A stretch of 64,000 bases of DNA from NCBI RefSeq assembly GCF_003663845.1, contig NZ_RCCA01000001.1:2852001-2916000 (forward strand), given 5' to 3'. The translations under genes and the position numbers were made by a program. This document shows positions 24,601-34,581 of this stretch, piece by piece. This stretch comes from Chryseobacterium sp. 7. Lineage in GTDB: Bacteria > Bacteroidota > Bacteroidia > Flavobacteriales > Weeksellaceae. How positions within the stretch are numbered: the first letter of the stretch is position 1; the number at the start of each line of letters is the position of its first letter. Below the pieces are notes generated by a model that saw only the letters and a program-made list of their open reading frames with translations, searched no databases and was not told where the DNA came from.

Positions 24601-25104
24601 TTATTTCAGCAGATTGGTAATCTTCCCTACCAGCCAATGATCATCACTTTTTATCGCCAGATCCATGATGTTATTGATTTTTCCGGTTACAGAACTGAAA
24701 TCGTTCATCAGTTTAATGAATTCCTGAGCTTCTTCCGAATCTTTATCCTCTATATTTTTTAATTCTTCAAGAAAAGAAATCACAGGTTCTATTTCTCTTT
24801 TTCTGCGTTCTTTTGTAATTTGTTTGAACAGGTACCAGACATCTTTTTCTGCAACAAAATATTCTTTACGGTCACCTTTCACAAACTCTTTCTTCACAAT
24901 TCCCCAGTCTATCAAGGCACGAAGGTTCATATTGGCATTTCCTCTTGAAATCTCGAGCTGTTCCATCACTTCATCGGTAGAAAGAGGTCTTCCACTTGCC
25001 AAAAGCAGTGCATGCACCTGTGCCATCGTACGGTTGATTCCCCAATTGGTAGCAAAGGTTCCCCAGGTCTGAATGTATTTTTCTTTTGCCTCTGAAAGTT
25101 GCAT
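24601..25104 (-). CDS. GbsR/MarR-family transcriptional regulator
   Basis: A 167-residue winged-helix regulator. The DNA-binding domain spans about 20-95: MAQVHALLLASGRPLSTDEV, then the recognition helix ISRGNANMNLRALI near 52, and the wing with VKGDRKEYF near 78. The C-terminal helical part is for dimerisation. The WGTFATNWGINRTMA opening is typical of the GbsR subgroup. Known GbsR proteins respond to small ligands; the ligand here is unknown. It lies at the head of the cluster and has a perfect palindrome (25154-25175) 50 bp before its own start, identical to sites before two downstream genes, which indicates autoregulation and control of the cluster. Confidence 0.9.
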   Translation of the reverse strand: MQLSEAKEKYIQTWGTFATNWGINRTMAQVHALLLASGRPLSTDEVMEQLEISRGNANMNLRALIDWGIVKKEFVKGDRKEYFVAEKDVWYLFKQITKERRKREIEPVISFLEELKNIEDKDSEEAQEFIKLMNDFSSVTGKINNIMDLAIKSDDHWLVGKITNLLK

Positions 25105-25153
25105 TGTATTTCTCTTTTTTAATTTCTATGGCAAATGTAATTATATTTTTTGA

Positions 25154-25175
25154 ATTTTCAATAATTTTTGAAAAT
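25154..25175 (-). promoter_or_regulatory. GbsR-type operator, copy 1 (autoregulation)
   Basis: Perfect inverted repeat ATTTTCA-N8-TGAAAAT, 50 bp before the regulator start at 25104. The palindrome fits a homodimeric winged-helix protein. Confidence 0.8.
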
Positions 25176-25261
25176 TAATTTAAAAAACATTCACCCTTTT
25201 AAATTTTCACACATAAGAATTTTGTTTTACAATGCTTTCCGGAAGTAATCCTTGTGAAGAA

Positions 25262-25292
25262 TAAAAAGCAGACATCCTTGAGAATGCCTGCT
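25262..25292 (-). terminator. Terminator of the A2M gene
   Basis: Arms agcagacat and atgcctgct (one mismatch) with an 8-nt loop, followed by a T-rich run on the minus strand, 21 bp after the A2M stop. Confidence 0.75.
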
Positions 25293-25312
25293 TAGGATTG
25301 TAAAATTTAAGA

Positions 25313-28300
25313 CTAAGGTTCTATTATCGTAGTGATTCCCTGGTTCCAGTATTGGGCTTCCGGCATATAGTACAGATATACATTGCTGGATTTTCCGGTA
25401 TAGGTTCCTGCAAATTCTACTTTAAGATCAAGATTGATGGTTTTTGTTTCCTCTGCATTGAAATGTTCCCAGTACAATACCAGATAATTGTCGAAAATTT
25501 CATAGTAAGAGACTTGTTTCTTATCAATCAAATCTTTCAGCAGAGCATTCTGAAGGGTAAGTCCTGCCGGAATACCTATTTTCGCTATTGTCATTGGCAG
25601 CTGGCCGTTTATTTTGTTTTTAATGATAACGGTCATTCTATTGGTCTCCCCTACTTTTGAGATTCCGGACTTTAGTTTTGTTTCCATGGTAACCGGAATA
25701 TCTTTGCTTTCCGGAGCCTGTAAGGTGTAATATTGGTATTCCAGTTTGTAAGGCAATCCTTTTTGAGTGGGATAACGAACACTAATTTTATTTTCTCCAA
25801 CTTTAAACGCGGACGAAAGGCTCATCATCGTTGAAGTCTGTGCCTGGTTAATTTTGATAATCGGCTTTTCAGTTCCATACAGCTTCTCATTTTTGGAAAA
25901 GAAATCTGACAGCGCCTGTACTGCTAGTGTTGTTGCCTGAGTAGAACCGAATCCAAAATAGCCGTTAAAACCAATAAGCTGGTCTGCAGTTTCTGCAATT
26001 TTCAGCTGGTTTAGTTTTTCATCTTTCTGAAGTGCCATAATATATAATGAAAGCGTTTCCGCATCCGCAGATATTCCCCATGAGCCTGTAAAAGTAACTT
26101 CAGATTTTACTTTCTTCGTTTCATATTGTATGTCCAGAATTTTCATCAGATCGTCATATTCCTGCTGTTTTCCTAGATTGGAAGCTGCGTTGGCAAGCAA
26201 AGCCAGCTGATAGGTATCTTTTGTAGCCAGAGCTCTTTTCAGCGTTACCTGAAAGGTATCTTCAATTTCATTTTTGAAACCTAATTTGGATAAAGCATAT
26301 ACAACGTACATATTTCTCGACCATGAATATTCGGAGTATGTTTTTTTGGATTCATAGGGTCTTCTCACTTCAAATAACCCATTTCCACTTTTTCTGGATA
26401 AAATAAATGAGGAAAGTCCCTGAATAATCTTCACATCCGGATTTACATATTTTTTTAAATCTGTAAACTCTAATAATGCAAATGCGGAAAGTGCAACATC
26501 TGATTCTTCGGAACTGAAATATCCGAAACCTCCGTCTTTATTTTTATAGCTCAGCATTTTCTGGAAGCCTCTTTTCAGGTTTTTAACTATCTGATTTTCT
26601 GTTGCTGCATCAATTTTCTTTTTTGATTTTAAATAATCCAGGATAAAAATATTCGGATATACTGTTGAGGAAAGCTGCTCAAAGCATCCGTGAGGCTCTC
26701 TTTTCAGCTGCTCCAGGTCTTCAAATAGTTTCAAAGCTGTGTTTTCAAATACATAATAGGATGAATACAGGCTTCCGTTGATATATTCCGGGATATTGAT
26801 TTTAAGATCTTCTGTTCTATTATTAATGATAGAAAAACGGTGTGGGAATCCCTTCTCTTCTACTTTAAACGGAAGAATCATGGTTTCTCTGAAATCTCCT
26901 GATCTGACAGAAAACTGGATATCAGAATTGATAACCTCATCGGTCTGAATTTTGACAAACAGCCTTCCTGATTCTAGTGGTTTTAAAGTAATAATACTGT
27001 CAGAACTGACTAGTTTTACATGATTAGGAACAATCACATCCATGGTCATTGTACGGATTTCGGAAGAATTATTTTTAATGACTACAGGAATTGTCATCTG
27101 ATCGGTTCTTGTCAGGTACTGCGGAATTTTAGCATCAATAGAAATAAGACTCTGTGCAGCATAGGTGGTTTCATCTCTTCCTAAAAGTCCGGTTGCAGAA
27201 ATACCTTCTGTCATTACTCTAAAGGTGGAATTGGCATCTGAATTATAAAACTCCACCTTAGCTTTTCCGTTTTTATCGGTTTCTACAACTGGATTCCAGT
27301 AAAGTGCTTCCCTGTAATCAAAACGGTAGGAAGTATTGGTGGTTTCATATTCCGGATAGGCAAATTCTCTTCCAGCAGCATATGATACCAATCTTCCGGA
27401 TGGTAAACTTTCTACAGCAATATACGATTTTGGAGTGATATCCCATTTGATTTGTGAGCCGCCATTTTTATAGGAAGTAATAATAACCACTCCATTTGAG
27501 GCTCTGCTTCCATAGATGGTGGTAGCAGCAGCATCCTTCAGAACGGTAATGCTGTTGATATCATTCGGGTTGATAATGGTATTAAAATTTTCTACAGGAA
27601 CTCCATCTACAATTAATAATGGAGCTTTATTGGCAATAGAAGCAGCACCTCTGATATTAATTGGAGTTCCTGCTCCGGGAACTCCAGAAGAAGTTACCGT
27701 TAATCCTGCCACTTTCCCGCTTAGCAGAGAAGTTATATTGGGGTTTTGAGTTTCTAAAGAAGATGTTATGGTGGTAGAGGCCATCGTATTCTTATCCTTA
27801 CTCATTGAACTATAGCCTATTACAACTACTTCTTCAATACTCTTATTTTTACTGATTGTATCAGTTTTTGATCTTCCCGGACGGTTTATCTGGCTGGTAT
27901 TGTTTCTGTTTTCTTTTGTTTCTTCCTTTTTTTCGGCTTCTTTTACTATTTCTTCTACATCTATATTGGACAACTTTTGTTTTTCTAAAGGATTAATATC
28001 AAGATCATAAGATAAAATTCTGATGTTCAGTTTTTGTTTAGGCTGATAAGATTTTGCAATAATTTTGTAATAATTTCCTGCATCTAAATCTGAAAAATAA
28101 AACTTCCCGTTTTCGGCAACAGTCTGTTTCAGGATCTTTTTATCATTGGTACCTACAAGAAAAACGTCTGCTTTCACTGCTTTCCTGTGCTCATCTTCCA
28201 CTACACCATAAATGGTATTTTTCTTTTCGGGAAGGTATTTGTATTTGTTAGTTTTCAGAACTTCCGGGATCAGTTCAAAGTATCTGTAACCGTTGGTCAG

Positions 28301-29833
28301 CATTACAAGATCCAAGCTTTTATCTGCTTTTTCTTCTTTTTTATCGAAATAAAATTGAGGCTTTTCAATTTTACCTTTCAGCTCAGAGTCCATCAGGAGC
28401 CATGAGATGAGATGGTTCTGCTTGTCATCTGCGTACGTCCAAAGTTTGTCATCCACCACACTTAGTCCCAGATTTGCCGGAATGGGTTTACTATTTTCAT
28501 CGGTAGTTTCAATATTCAGAATTACTTTTTCTCTTGGCTGGTAATGTTTTTTTACAGGAGTAACTTTTATATTGAGCTGATTCTTTTTATTGGTGAAAAC
28601 CACACGTTCTGCCAATGGAATATTATTTTCCAGAATTGTGAATCTGCAAATGCCTACAGGAAAATCTTTCTCCTCAACTTCCAGAGAATTCGTACCGTTT
28701 TTCAGTAAAATAACTTTGTTGTACAGTTCTTTTCCTCTGAAACTTCCTTTCAGGGTAATTGATTTTTCCCGTGTTGAAATGATAGTAAAAGCCAGTTTTT
28801 TGTTTCCACTCTGAACATTTAAAACCACTCCTTCATCTTTTGCGGCCGGAAAATTAAAAGTCTGAGCTATATTCTCCGGTTTCAGCACTTTTGCATAATA
28901 GGTTTCTCCTTTTTCAGGGGTAAACCGGAAGCTTCCCATCCCGAAATTATAGGCTGAAATTTCTTTTATCTTTTCATGATTTTGATTGTATACAGCCAAA
29001 ACAGCATCCACAGGTTTTTCAAATTCATCCAAAATTTTAAACGCGATATTCTGTTCTATTCCGTTGATAAAAGTTCCTCCTTCTGGTAAAAATTTCACAT
29101 CCAGATTATTCAGAACAATGGGGATATTTCTGGAAATAGATTCGGTAAATCCGTCAAAATTCACTTTGATATTTAAAAGGGCATCGGAGGATTTCAAAGC
29201 ATCAGGAAGTTTAAAAGTCAAGAGTTTTTTTCCTTCTTTATCAGTAATAAATTTTCCTTCTGAAATGGTTTCTCCGTTGTGCATTACAGTATAATCTGCT
29301 TCATAAAAAGGAATGGGAAGATTGCTGAGGCTTCGCATTGAAAAATCAGCGCTCACCTCATCGCCCGGGCCATATCCTTTTTTAGGAAAATCCAGCTTCA
29401 TTAAAATTCTGGGTGATACAATTTTCTGAAGAGTAATTTCTTTTTCGAAAGCATTTTTTCCTTCTTCATTTTGCATCCAGTTCGTAAAAGTCCGGATTTT
29501 ATAAATTCCACCCTTCATATCACTGTCAAAATAGAAATATCCCTGAGCATATCCATTGGTAATTTCATATTTCAATTTTCTTACGGTGCTTCCTGCCGGA
29601 TCTATGATTTCAAAATTAACCACTTTACTGTCTTCTGCCGGAAGGTTATTATTGCCTTTTACCACGTATATTTTAAAATACATTCCTTCACCAGGCTTAT
29701 AAAAAACATGGTTAGTCTGAATATAGGTTTTCTCTTTCTCAAAGTCCTGAAATGTTTGCTGGGCTTTCAAAGAAACCGTTGATAACAATAAGCTCAGCAG
29801 GATGATACAGGTTGAAATAAATTTGAAATTCAT
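25313..29833 (-). CDS. Alpha-2-macroglobulin-family protein with embedded SusC-type TonB plug
   Basis: A 1506-residue exported protein (signal peptide to about residue 25). The order is macroglobulin-like beta domains to about 640, a SusC/RagA-type plug at about 665-785, then the A2M core to the end. The plug contains EEVVVIGYS, LLSGKVAGLTV, INIRGAASI, LLIVDGVPV, NDINSITVLKDAAATTIYG and SRASNGVVIITS, the whole set of landmarks of a SusC plug. The thioester motif Cys1050-Phe-Glu-Gln1053 (in EPHGCFEQLSS) is intact, matching the bacterial CxEQ motif, so covalent trapping of proteases is possible. The plug has no barrel of its own here. The gene starts 3 bp after the stop of a SusC-like barrel that lacks a plug. 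The two may form one outer-membrane assembly. Confidence 0.9.
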   Translation of the reverse strand: MNFKFISTCIILLSLLLSTVSLKAQQTFQDFEKEKTYIQTNHVFYKPGEGMYFKIYVVKGNNNLPAEDSKVVNFEIIDPAGSTVRKLKYEITNGYAQGYFYFDSDMKGGIYKIRTFTNWMQNEEGKNAFEKEITLQKIVSPRILMKLDFPKKGYGPGDEVSADFSMRSLSNLPIPFYEADYTVMHNGETISEGKFITDKEGKKLLTFKLPDALKSSDALLNIKVNFDGFTESISRNIPIVLNNLDVKFLPEGGTFINGIEQNIAFKILDEFEKPVDAVLAVYNQNHEKIKEISAYNFGMGSFRFTPEKGETYYAKVLKPENIAQTFNFPAAKDEGVVLNVQSGNKKLAFTIISTREKSITLKGSFRGKELYNKVILLKNGTNSLEVEEKDFPVGICRFTILENNIPLAERVVFTNKKNQLNIKVTPVKKHYQPREKVILNIETTDENSKPIPANLGLSVVDDKLWTYADDKQNHLISWLLMDSELKGKIEKPQFYFDKKEEKADKSLDLVMLTNGYRYFELIPEVLKTNKYKYLPEKKNTIYGVVEDEHRKAVKADVFLVGTNDKKILKQTVAENGKFYFSDLDAGNYYKIIAKSYQPKQKLNIRILSYDLDINPLEKQKLSNIDVEEIVKEAEKKEETKENRNNTSQINRPGRSKTDTISKNKSIEEVVVIGYSSMSKDKNTMASTTITSSLETQNPNITSLLSGKVAGLTVTSSGVPGAGTPINIRGAASIANKAPLLIVDGVPVENFNTIINPNDINSITVLKDAAATTIYGSRASNGVVIITSYKNGGSQIKWDITPKSYIAVESLPSGRLVSYAAGREFAYPEYETTNTSYRFDYREALYWNPVVETDKNGKAKVEFYNSDANSTFRVMTEGISATGLLGRDETTYAAQSLISIDAKIPQYLTRTDQMTIPVVIKNNSSEIRTMTMDVIVPNHVKLVSSDSIITLKPLESGRLFVKIQTDEVINSDIQFSVRSGDFRETMILPFKVEEKGFPHRFSIINNRTEDLKINIPEYINGSLYSSYYVFENTALKLFEDLEQLKREPHGCFEQLSSTVYPNIFILDYLKSKKKIDAATENQIVKNLKRGFQKMLSYKNKDGGFGYFSSEESDVALSAFALLEFTDLKKYVNPDVKIIQGLSSFILSRKSGNGLFEVRRPYESKKTYSEYSWSRNMYVVYALSKLGFKNEIEDTFQVTLKRALATKDTYQLALLANAASNLGKQQEYDDLMKILDIQYETKKVKSEVTFTGSWGISADAETLSLYIMALQKDEKLNQLKIAETADQLIGFNGYFGFGSTQATTLAVQALSDFFSKNEKLYGTEKPIIKINQAQTSTMMSLSSAFKVGENKISVRYPTQKGLPYKLEYQYYTLQAPESKDIPVTMETKLKSGISKVGETNRMTVIIKNKINGQLPMTIAKIGIPAGLTLQNALLKDLIDKKQVSYYEIFDNYLVLYWEHFNAEETKTINLDLKVEFAGTYTGKSSNVYLYYMPEAQYWNQGITTIIEP

Positions 29834-29836
29834 AGG

Positions 29837-32605
29837 TTAAAATCTAAGTGAAACAATGCATCCAAAAGTTTTAAAAGAAGGAAGGTTGAAAAAATCCAGC
29901 CCTCTTCCGTTCTCCATATCATAAAAATTCTGATTGGAATCTACACCTTTATTGGCCTGCCAAAGCATTATATTATTTACGTAAAATGTCAGCCTGAGGT
30001 TCTGTTTCCTGTTGTTAATCGGAAAATCAGAAGACAAAGAGATATTGTTGATTCTTATATAATCTGCCTTTTGAATATAGTTTTCTGCCACTCCCAGATA
30101 GCCGTACCTCGACCATCTGTTTTCCTGAACGCTGTGATTGGGGTCATAAAAATCAACAGGAGTCTGATTGGCAGTTCCATTCGCCTGTACGCCTTCGAAA
30201 ATATAATTTTTAATATTCCTTTCTTCACCAGAGTTGTCAGAACGGCCGTAATAATCAAGAACTGCCTGGGTTCCGTTCCAGAGGTGACCGCCTTTTTTCC
30301 ACTCCCAATTGAGATCTAAAGAAAAGTTTTTATACACAAAATTATGGTTGAATTTCATTACAAAATCCGGTGTAGGATCTGCAATAATTTTCATTCCGGC
30401 TGCCTTTTCAGGAAATCCGAACTCATCAATAATCAGTTGCCCCGCTGCATTTCTTTCAAAATAACTTCCCATCACAGCTCCCAGAACCTGCCCTTCCGAC
30501 AAGGTTTTATAAATGTCTTTAAACCCTGAAACCGCCAAATCCTGATATCCGGGAGCTACCCGGTCTACAATGTCTTTATATTTGAAAAATGAAACTTTAT
30601 GGGTCATATACATATCATATCCCAAACGCAAACGTTCGTAGGCAAAATTGAATTCGTACCCACTGTATGTATGATCTGCAATATTTTTTAATCTTAACTG
30701 ATTGTTTTCAAAAACAGGAAATGCATCGTCTGTATTTTTTCTATTGAAATACTCACCATCTAGACTTACTTTATAGCCAAGGTTTAATCTGGCTCCTATT
30801 TTCCATTCTTTAGTATTGATATTGGATAAATTTCTGAAACTTTCAACTTCCTGTACAGGGAAATATTGGTTATAGTTTTGTGCATTCAGTAAAGTGGTTG
30901 AATAGGATGCATAAGACCTTGTAATTTCAGGTTCTGCGCTTAATTGAGTGTAACTTCCAACCAGTTTAAAATCATAATTATTCCAATCGAATATATCATT
31001 GAATTTTACATAAAAGTTAGCTTTTGGAAGCCAATAATTATTTTTAAGAGAGGTATTAGAAATGTAAAATGAATTTCCCAGGTTAAAGCCTGCTTCAAAA
31101 TCATACTCATTAATCTCCATATTATAATTAAAAATATGATCCTGAGAAGTTCTTTGATAAAGTGATTTTTGATTCACAAAACTATTATAAACATCAGATT
31201 TTCTATCATTCAAAATAAAATTCAGACTGAATATATTTTTAAAATCATACTGCCCCAACGTATATGTTCCCAACAGATTAGAATGGTACAAACTGTTATT
31301 CTGAGTCCTTTCATTAAAAACCCTATTGGCAAAACCATAGGTAGAAGATTTGTACTGATCCCAGTTCGTGATATTATCATTTTCATAAGACTGGCTAAGA
31401 TTCAATCTGAAATCTCCCCAGGTTTTCATAACATTCAGACTAAACTGTCTTTGACGGTTCTGATACCGGTATTTGCTATCCTGCTCAAAAAGAAAGGAAG
31501 GGTTGTCTGCGTATTGGCTGTAGCTTCTTTGGGAGCCATTACTCAGGAAAGTGTTTTGTTCGTTGGAAAAAGATATGGGCGTAAGCAATGAATTCTGATA
31601 GGCTCTGTTGAACAATCCTATTCTGTTGGTGTTGGTTGCTTTATCTTCTTCGTAATTAAAGGCAAGATTTATAAAATATCCGGAAAAATTTGTATTTAAT
31701 TTTGCTTTAAAGGCGTTAGCAATATCAAACTGATCTATGAAATACATCTGGTTCTTTTGCTGACCAAGGTTTAGTGAAAGGCGTATTTTTTCTTTATCCT
31801 TCTCTTTTATGATGGCATTTACATTCAGTTGGTTATTGTGTCCTATCGTAGTTTTAAATAGGGTGTTATTATATTTTTGTGCACGCTGAAGTCCGCCAGC
31901 CCAGGGAATTAGCTTTCCATTCTGATCGTATTCATAAGGCTGTCCGTTAAATCCCAATGCAGAAATATCGGGTCCAAAACTGAACATTTCATTGGTTTCA
32001 GGGCCTTTCCATACTAAGTTTCCGTTTTCTGATCTTCCCTGTGCATAGTTATTTTGAGTGCCCGGGATGGTATTTCTGTTTTTAATATCAACAGATGTTG
32101 TAAAGCTGCCATTCAACAGGAATGTTCTCTGATCGAGACTTTTTAAGATATAAATACTGTCATTTTTCTGCCTTACTTTTCTTACTTTATCAAAATACGG
32201 ATAGGAATTTTTACTTAACCGGGTCTTCGCTTTTTCAATACTGAACTCATCTTTAGTCTCTTTTGAAACCAGACTGTCATAAGCTTTGCTGTAAATATTC
32301 TCTACACTTACCTTTGCCGTTTGATTTTCCAGAATCGATTTTAATTCTCTCAGCTCATAGGTAGCAATAACATGGGTATTTTTCCCTTGATTCCATACGA
32401 GCGTATCATAGGGCTTGGCAGCAATAATGGCAAATCCTTTATCATCAGTAAGCTCATAAACTCCACTGTTTTTATTATGAATCTTTAAAAAATTCTGCGC
32501 TTTATTTTTAGGTGTTAAAAATTTTCCAGAATAATATAATTGTGAATTTTGCGCCTGCAAAATAGTAATGGTAAACGGCAATAACAGCAAATAATTCTTT
32601 TTCAT
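29837..32605 (-). CDS. SusC/RagA-like TonB-dependent beta-barrel lacking a plug domain
   Basis: A 922-residue exported protein (signal peptide MKKNYLLLLPFTITILQAQ). Residues about 20-80 look like a remnant of the carboxypeptidase-regulatory-like domain (YELTDDKGFAIIAAKPYDTL). Then a Ser/Lys-rich linker runs to about 165, and from there to the end there is a barrel: alternating aromatic strands such as FSLNVMKTWGDFRLNLSQSY, the typical NGTQAVLDYYGR and ending in FKTFGCIVSLRF. A normal SusC carries the plug (IRG, VDGV, VLKDA, IYGxR landmarks) between these parts; I find none here. The A2M protein encoded 3 bp downstream carries a plug. Substrate unknown. Confidence 0.85.
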   Translation of the reverse strand: MKKNYLLLLPFTITILQAQNSQLYYSGKFLTPKNKAQNFLKIHNKNSGVYELTDDKGFAIIAAKPYDTLVWNQGKNTHVIATYELRELKSILENQTAKVSVENIYSKAYDSLVSKETKDEFSIEKAKTRLSKNSYPYFDKVRKVRQKNDSIYILKSLDQRTFLLNGSFTTSVDIKNRNTIPGTQNNYAQGRSENGNLVWKGPETNEMFSFGPDISALGFNGQPYEYDQNGKLIPWAGGLQRAQKYNNTLFKTTIGHNNQLNVNAIIKEKDKEKIRLSLNLGQQKNQMYFIDQFDIANAFKAKLNTNFSGYFINLAFNYEEDKATNTNRIGLFNRAYQNSLLTPISFSNEQNTFLSNGSQRSYSQYADNPSFLFEQDSKYRYQNRQRQFSLNVMKTWGDFRLNLSQSYENDNITNWDQYKSSTYGFANRVFNERTQNNSLYHSNLLGTYTLGQYDFKNIFSLNFILNDRKSDVYNSFVNQKSLYQRTSQDHIFNYNMEINEYDFEAGFNLGNSFYISNTSLKNNYWLPKANFYVKFNDIFDWNNYDFKLVGSYTQLSAEPEITRSYASYSTTLLNAQNYNQYFPVQEVESFRNLSNINTKEWKIGARLNLGYKVSLDGEYFNRKNTDDAFPVFENNQLRLKNIADHTYSGYEFNFAYERLRLGYDMYMTHKVSFFKYKDIVDRVAPGYQDLAVSGFKDIYKTLSEGQVLGAVMGSYFERNAAGQLIIDEFGFPEKAAGMKIIADPTPDFVMKFNHNFVYKNFSLDLNWEWKKGGHLWNGTQAVLDYYGRSDNSGEERNIKNYIFEGVQANGTANQTPVDFYDPNHSVQENRWSRYGYLGVAENYIQKADYIRINNISLSSDFPINNRKQNLRLTFYVNNIMLWQANKGVDSNQNFYDMENGRGLDFFNLPSFKTFGCIVSLRF

Positions 32606-32631
32606 CCAGTTATTAGTATGCTTAAAAATAA

Positions 32632-32665
32632 GAAAAAAGAAATTTCGGGGGAAATTTCTTTTTTC
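32632..32665 (-). terminator. Terminator-like hairpin between vWA lipoprotein and barrel genes
   Basis: Perfect 14 bp stem gaaaaaagaaattt / aaatttcttttttc with the 6-nt loop cggggg. Seen from the minus strand it ends in a T-run. It lies between genes that otherwise look like one unit, so it may attenuate transcription into the barrel/A2M pair. Confidence 0.7.
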
Positions 32666-32670
32666 AAGGT

Positions 32671-34581
32671 TTATTTTTGAATTGTTTTATAGCTCTCTAT
32701 CAGCCTTATAAATTCTGATCGGTAGCCTTCTTCATCTTTATTTTTTCCTTGTTTAGCCAGGTTTTCAATATCTGAAAGATCTTTTTTTGTAATCAGTTCT
32801 GAGTTTCTGAGTACCAAACCGAACCACGCCACGGAAGAAGCAAATTTAAAATCCGGACTTATGGAAGAGGTGCTTTCTTTTTTAATCACTTTACTGATTT
32901 CCACACTTTTGTCTCCGTCAGGCTTTTTGTACCGGAATTTTACAGTTCCCAGTTCGTTTCCAAAATTTGTTGTTCCTGAAGTTTCAGAGTATTTTAATTT
33001 TGTTGCTTTTGGAGTGAATTCTGACTCTACATTGACCGGAATAATTTCATACAAAGCTGTAACTGTATGGCCGCTTCCCAACTCTCCTGCATCAATTTTA
33101 TCATTGATAAAATCTTCATTTCTTAGTTTTCTGTTTTCATAGCCTATTAAACGGTAAGATTTTACAAACTTAGGATTAAATTCAATCTGGATTTTCACAT
33201 CTTTAGCAATGGTATAAATATTTCCTGCAAATTCTTTTCCCAAAAATTTATTGGCTTCCTGCATATTATCGATATAGGCGTAATTTCCGTTTCCTTTATC
33301 GGCAAGGATTTCCATTTTATTATCTTTATAATTGCCCATTCCGTAGCCAAGACAGGTAAGGAAAATCCCTGTTTTCCTTTTTTCTGTAATCAGTTTTTCG
33401 ATATCGGTAGTGGAAGAAGCTCCTACATTAAAGTCGCCATCTGTTGCCAGAACAACTCTGTTATTTCCTCCTTTGATAAAGTTTTCCTTTGCCAGTTTGT
33501 AAGCCAATTCAATTCCTGCTCCTCCTGCAGTGCTTCCTCCAACCTGAAGATTATCTAACGCCTTAATAATTTTGTCTTTTTCTCCTGCTGATGTAGAAGG
33601 AAGAACCATTCCTGCATTTCCTGCATATACTACGATTCCTACTTTATCTTTAGGTCTGAGCTGTTTCAGTAAAACTTTAAGAGAAGACTTCAGCAGCGGC
33701 AGCTTATTTTCCTCACTCATTGAACCAGACACATCAATAAGAAAAACAATATTGGAGGCTGGTAGTTTATCCATTGGAATATTTTTTCCCTGAAGCCCTA
33801 TTTTAAGTAACTTATGCTTAGGATTCCATGGAGAATTACCATATTCAGTATTAATCGAGAAAGGATTACCCGTTTCAGGCTGGGGATAATCGTATTTAAA
33901 ATAATTGACCATCTCCTCTACCCTCACTGAATTTTTATCAACTTTATTTCCATAATTAATCATTCTTCTGACATTGGAATAGGATGCATTGTCTACATCA
34001 ATAGAGAAGGTAGAAAGAGGCTGACTGCTTGTCAGCTCAAATGCATTTTCAACTAACGCTGCATATTCTTCATTGTTATAATCAATATCCTGATTGGCTT
34101 TTTTTGCAGTCTTTTCAACATTTTTTTCTCCAACCTGATGGTTGTAAACCCTTGCTGATTCATAGAATCTCTCTGATCTGCTACTTGACACTTCCATTGC
34201 AGTCACTGATTTTGGTTTCGGACAGCCATTATACTCCGGCATTCCCGGAACTGTAGGACAGGCATCATCTTTATCCAAAATACCATCACCATCTGTATCT
34301 GGCCATGGACAGCCGTTATTTTCAGGTGGTCCGGGTACTGTAGGACATGCATCGTCTTTATCAATAACACCGTCTCCGTCCGACTCTGGCCAAGGACATC
34401 CGTCATTTTCTACAGGTCCGGCAATATCAGGACACTTATCCAGCTTATTAGGAATGCCATCCTGATCCTTATCTTTACGAATATTGTAAGTCTTTGGTTC
34501 ACCGGATGTTTCAGTATTTTTTTGAGTTTTACAGCTTGTCAATGCGGCAAGCCCTAACATGGTTATTACAATTTTTTTCAT
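32671..34581 (-). CDS. vWA-domain lipoprotein with thrombospondin type 3 repeats
   Basis: A 636-residue lipoprotein (lipobox ALTSC, Cys17). Three calcium-binding thrombospondin type 3 repeats follow at about 36-122, each with a DxDxDGxxDxxDxCP core and a GCP ending. The vWA N-terminal domain ([19 protein letters not shown]) begins near 184 and the vWA domain proper carries the MIDAS motif DVSGSMS and ATDGDFN. The last 465 residues are almost the same as in the neighbouring plug-vWA protein, implying tandem duplication. Acts at the outer membrane or periplasmic face. Adhesion or complex assembly is a guess based on vWA proteins. Confidence 0.93.
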   Translation of the reverse strand: MKKIVITMLGLAALTSCKTQKNTETSGEPKTYNIRKDKDQDGIPNKLDKCPDIAGPVENDGCPWPESDGDGVIDKDDACPTVPGPPENNGCPWPDTDGDGILDKDDACPTVPGMPEYNGCPKPKSVTAMEVSSSRSERFYESARVYNHQVGEKNVEKTAKKANQDIDYNNEEYAALVENAFELTSSQPLSTFSIDVDNASYSNVRRMINYGNKVDKNSVRVEEMVNYFKYDYPQPETGNPFSINTEYGNSPWNPKHKLLKIGLQGKNIPMDKLPASNIVFLIDVSGSMSEENKLPLLKSSLKVLLKQLRPKDKVGIVVYAGNAGMVLPSTSAGEKDKIIKALDNLQVGGSTAGGAGIELAYKLAKENFIKGGNNRVVLATDGDFNVGASSTTDIEKLITEKRKTGIFLTCLGYGMGNYKDNKMEILADKGNGNYAYIDNMQEANKFLGKEFAGNIYTIAKDVKIQIEFNPKFVKSYRLIGYENRKLRNEDFINDKIDAGELGSGHTVTALYEIIPVNVESEFTPKATKLKYSETSGTTNFGNELGTVKFRYKKPDGDKSVEISKVIKKESTSSISPDFKFASSVAWFGLVLRNSELITKKDLSDIENLAKQGKNKDEEGYRSEFIRLIESYKTIQK

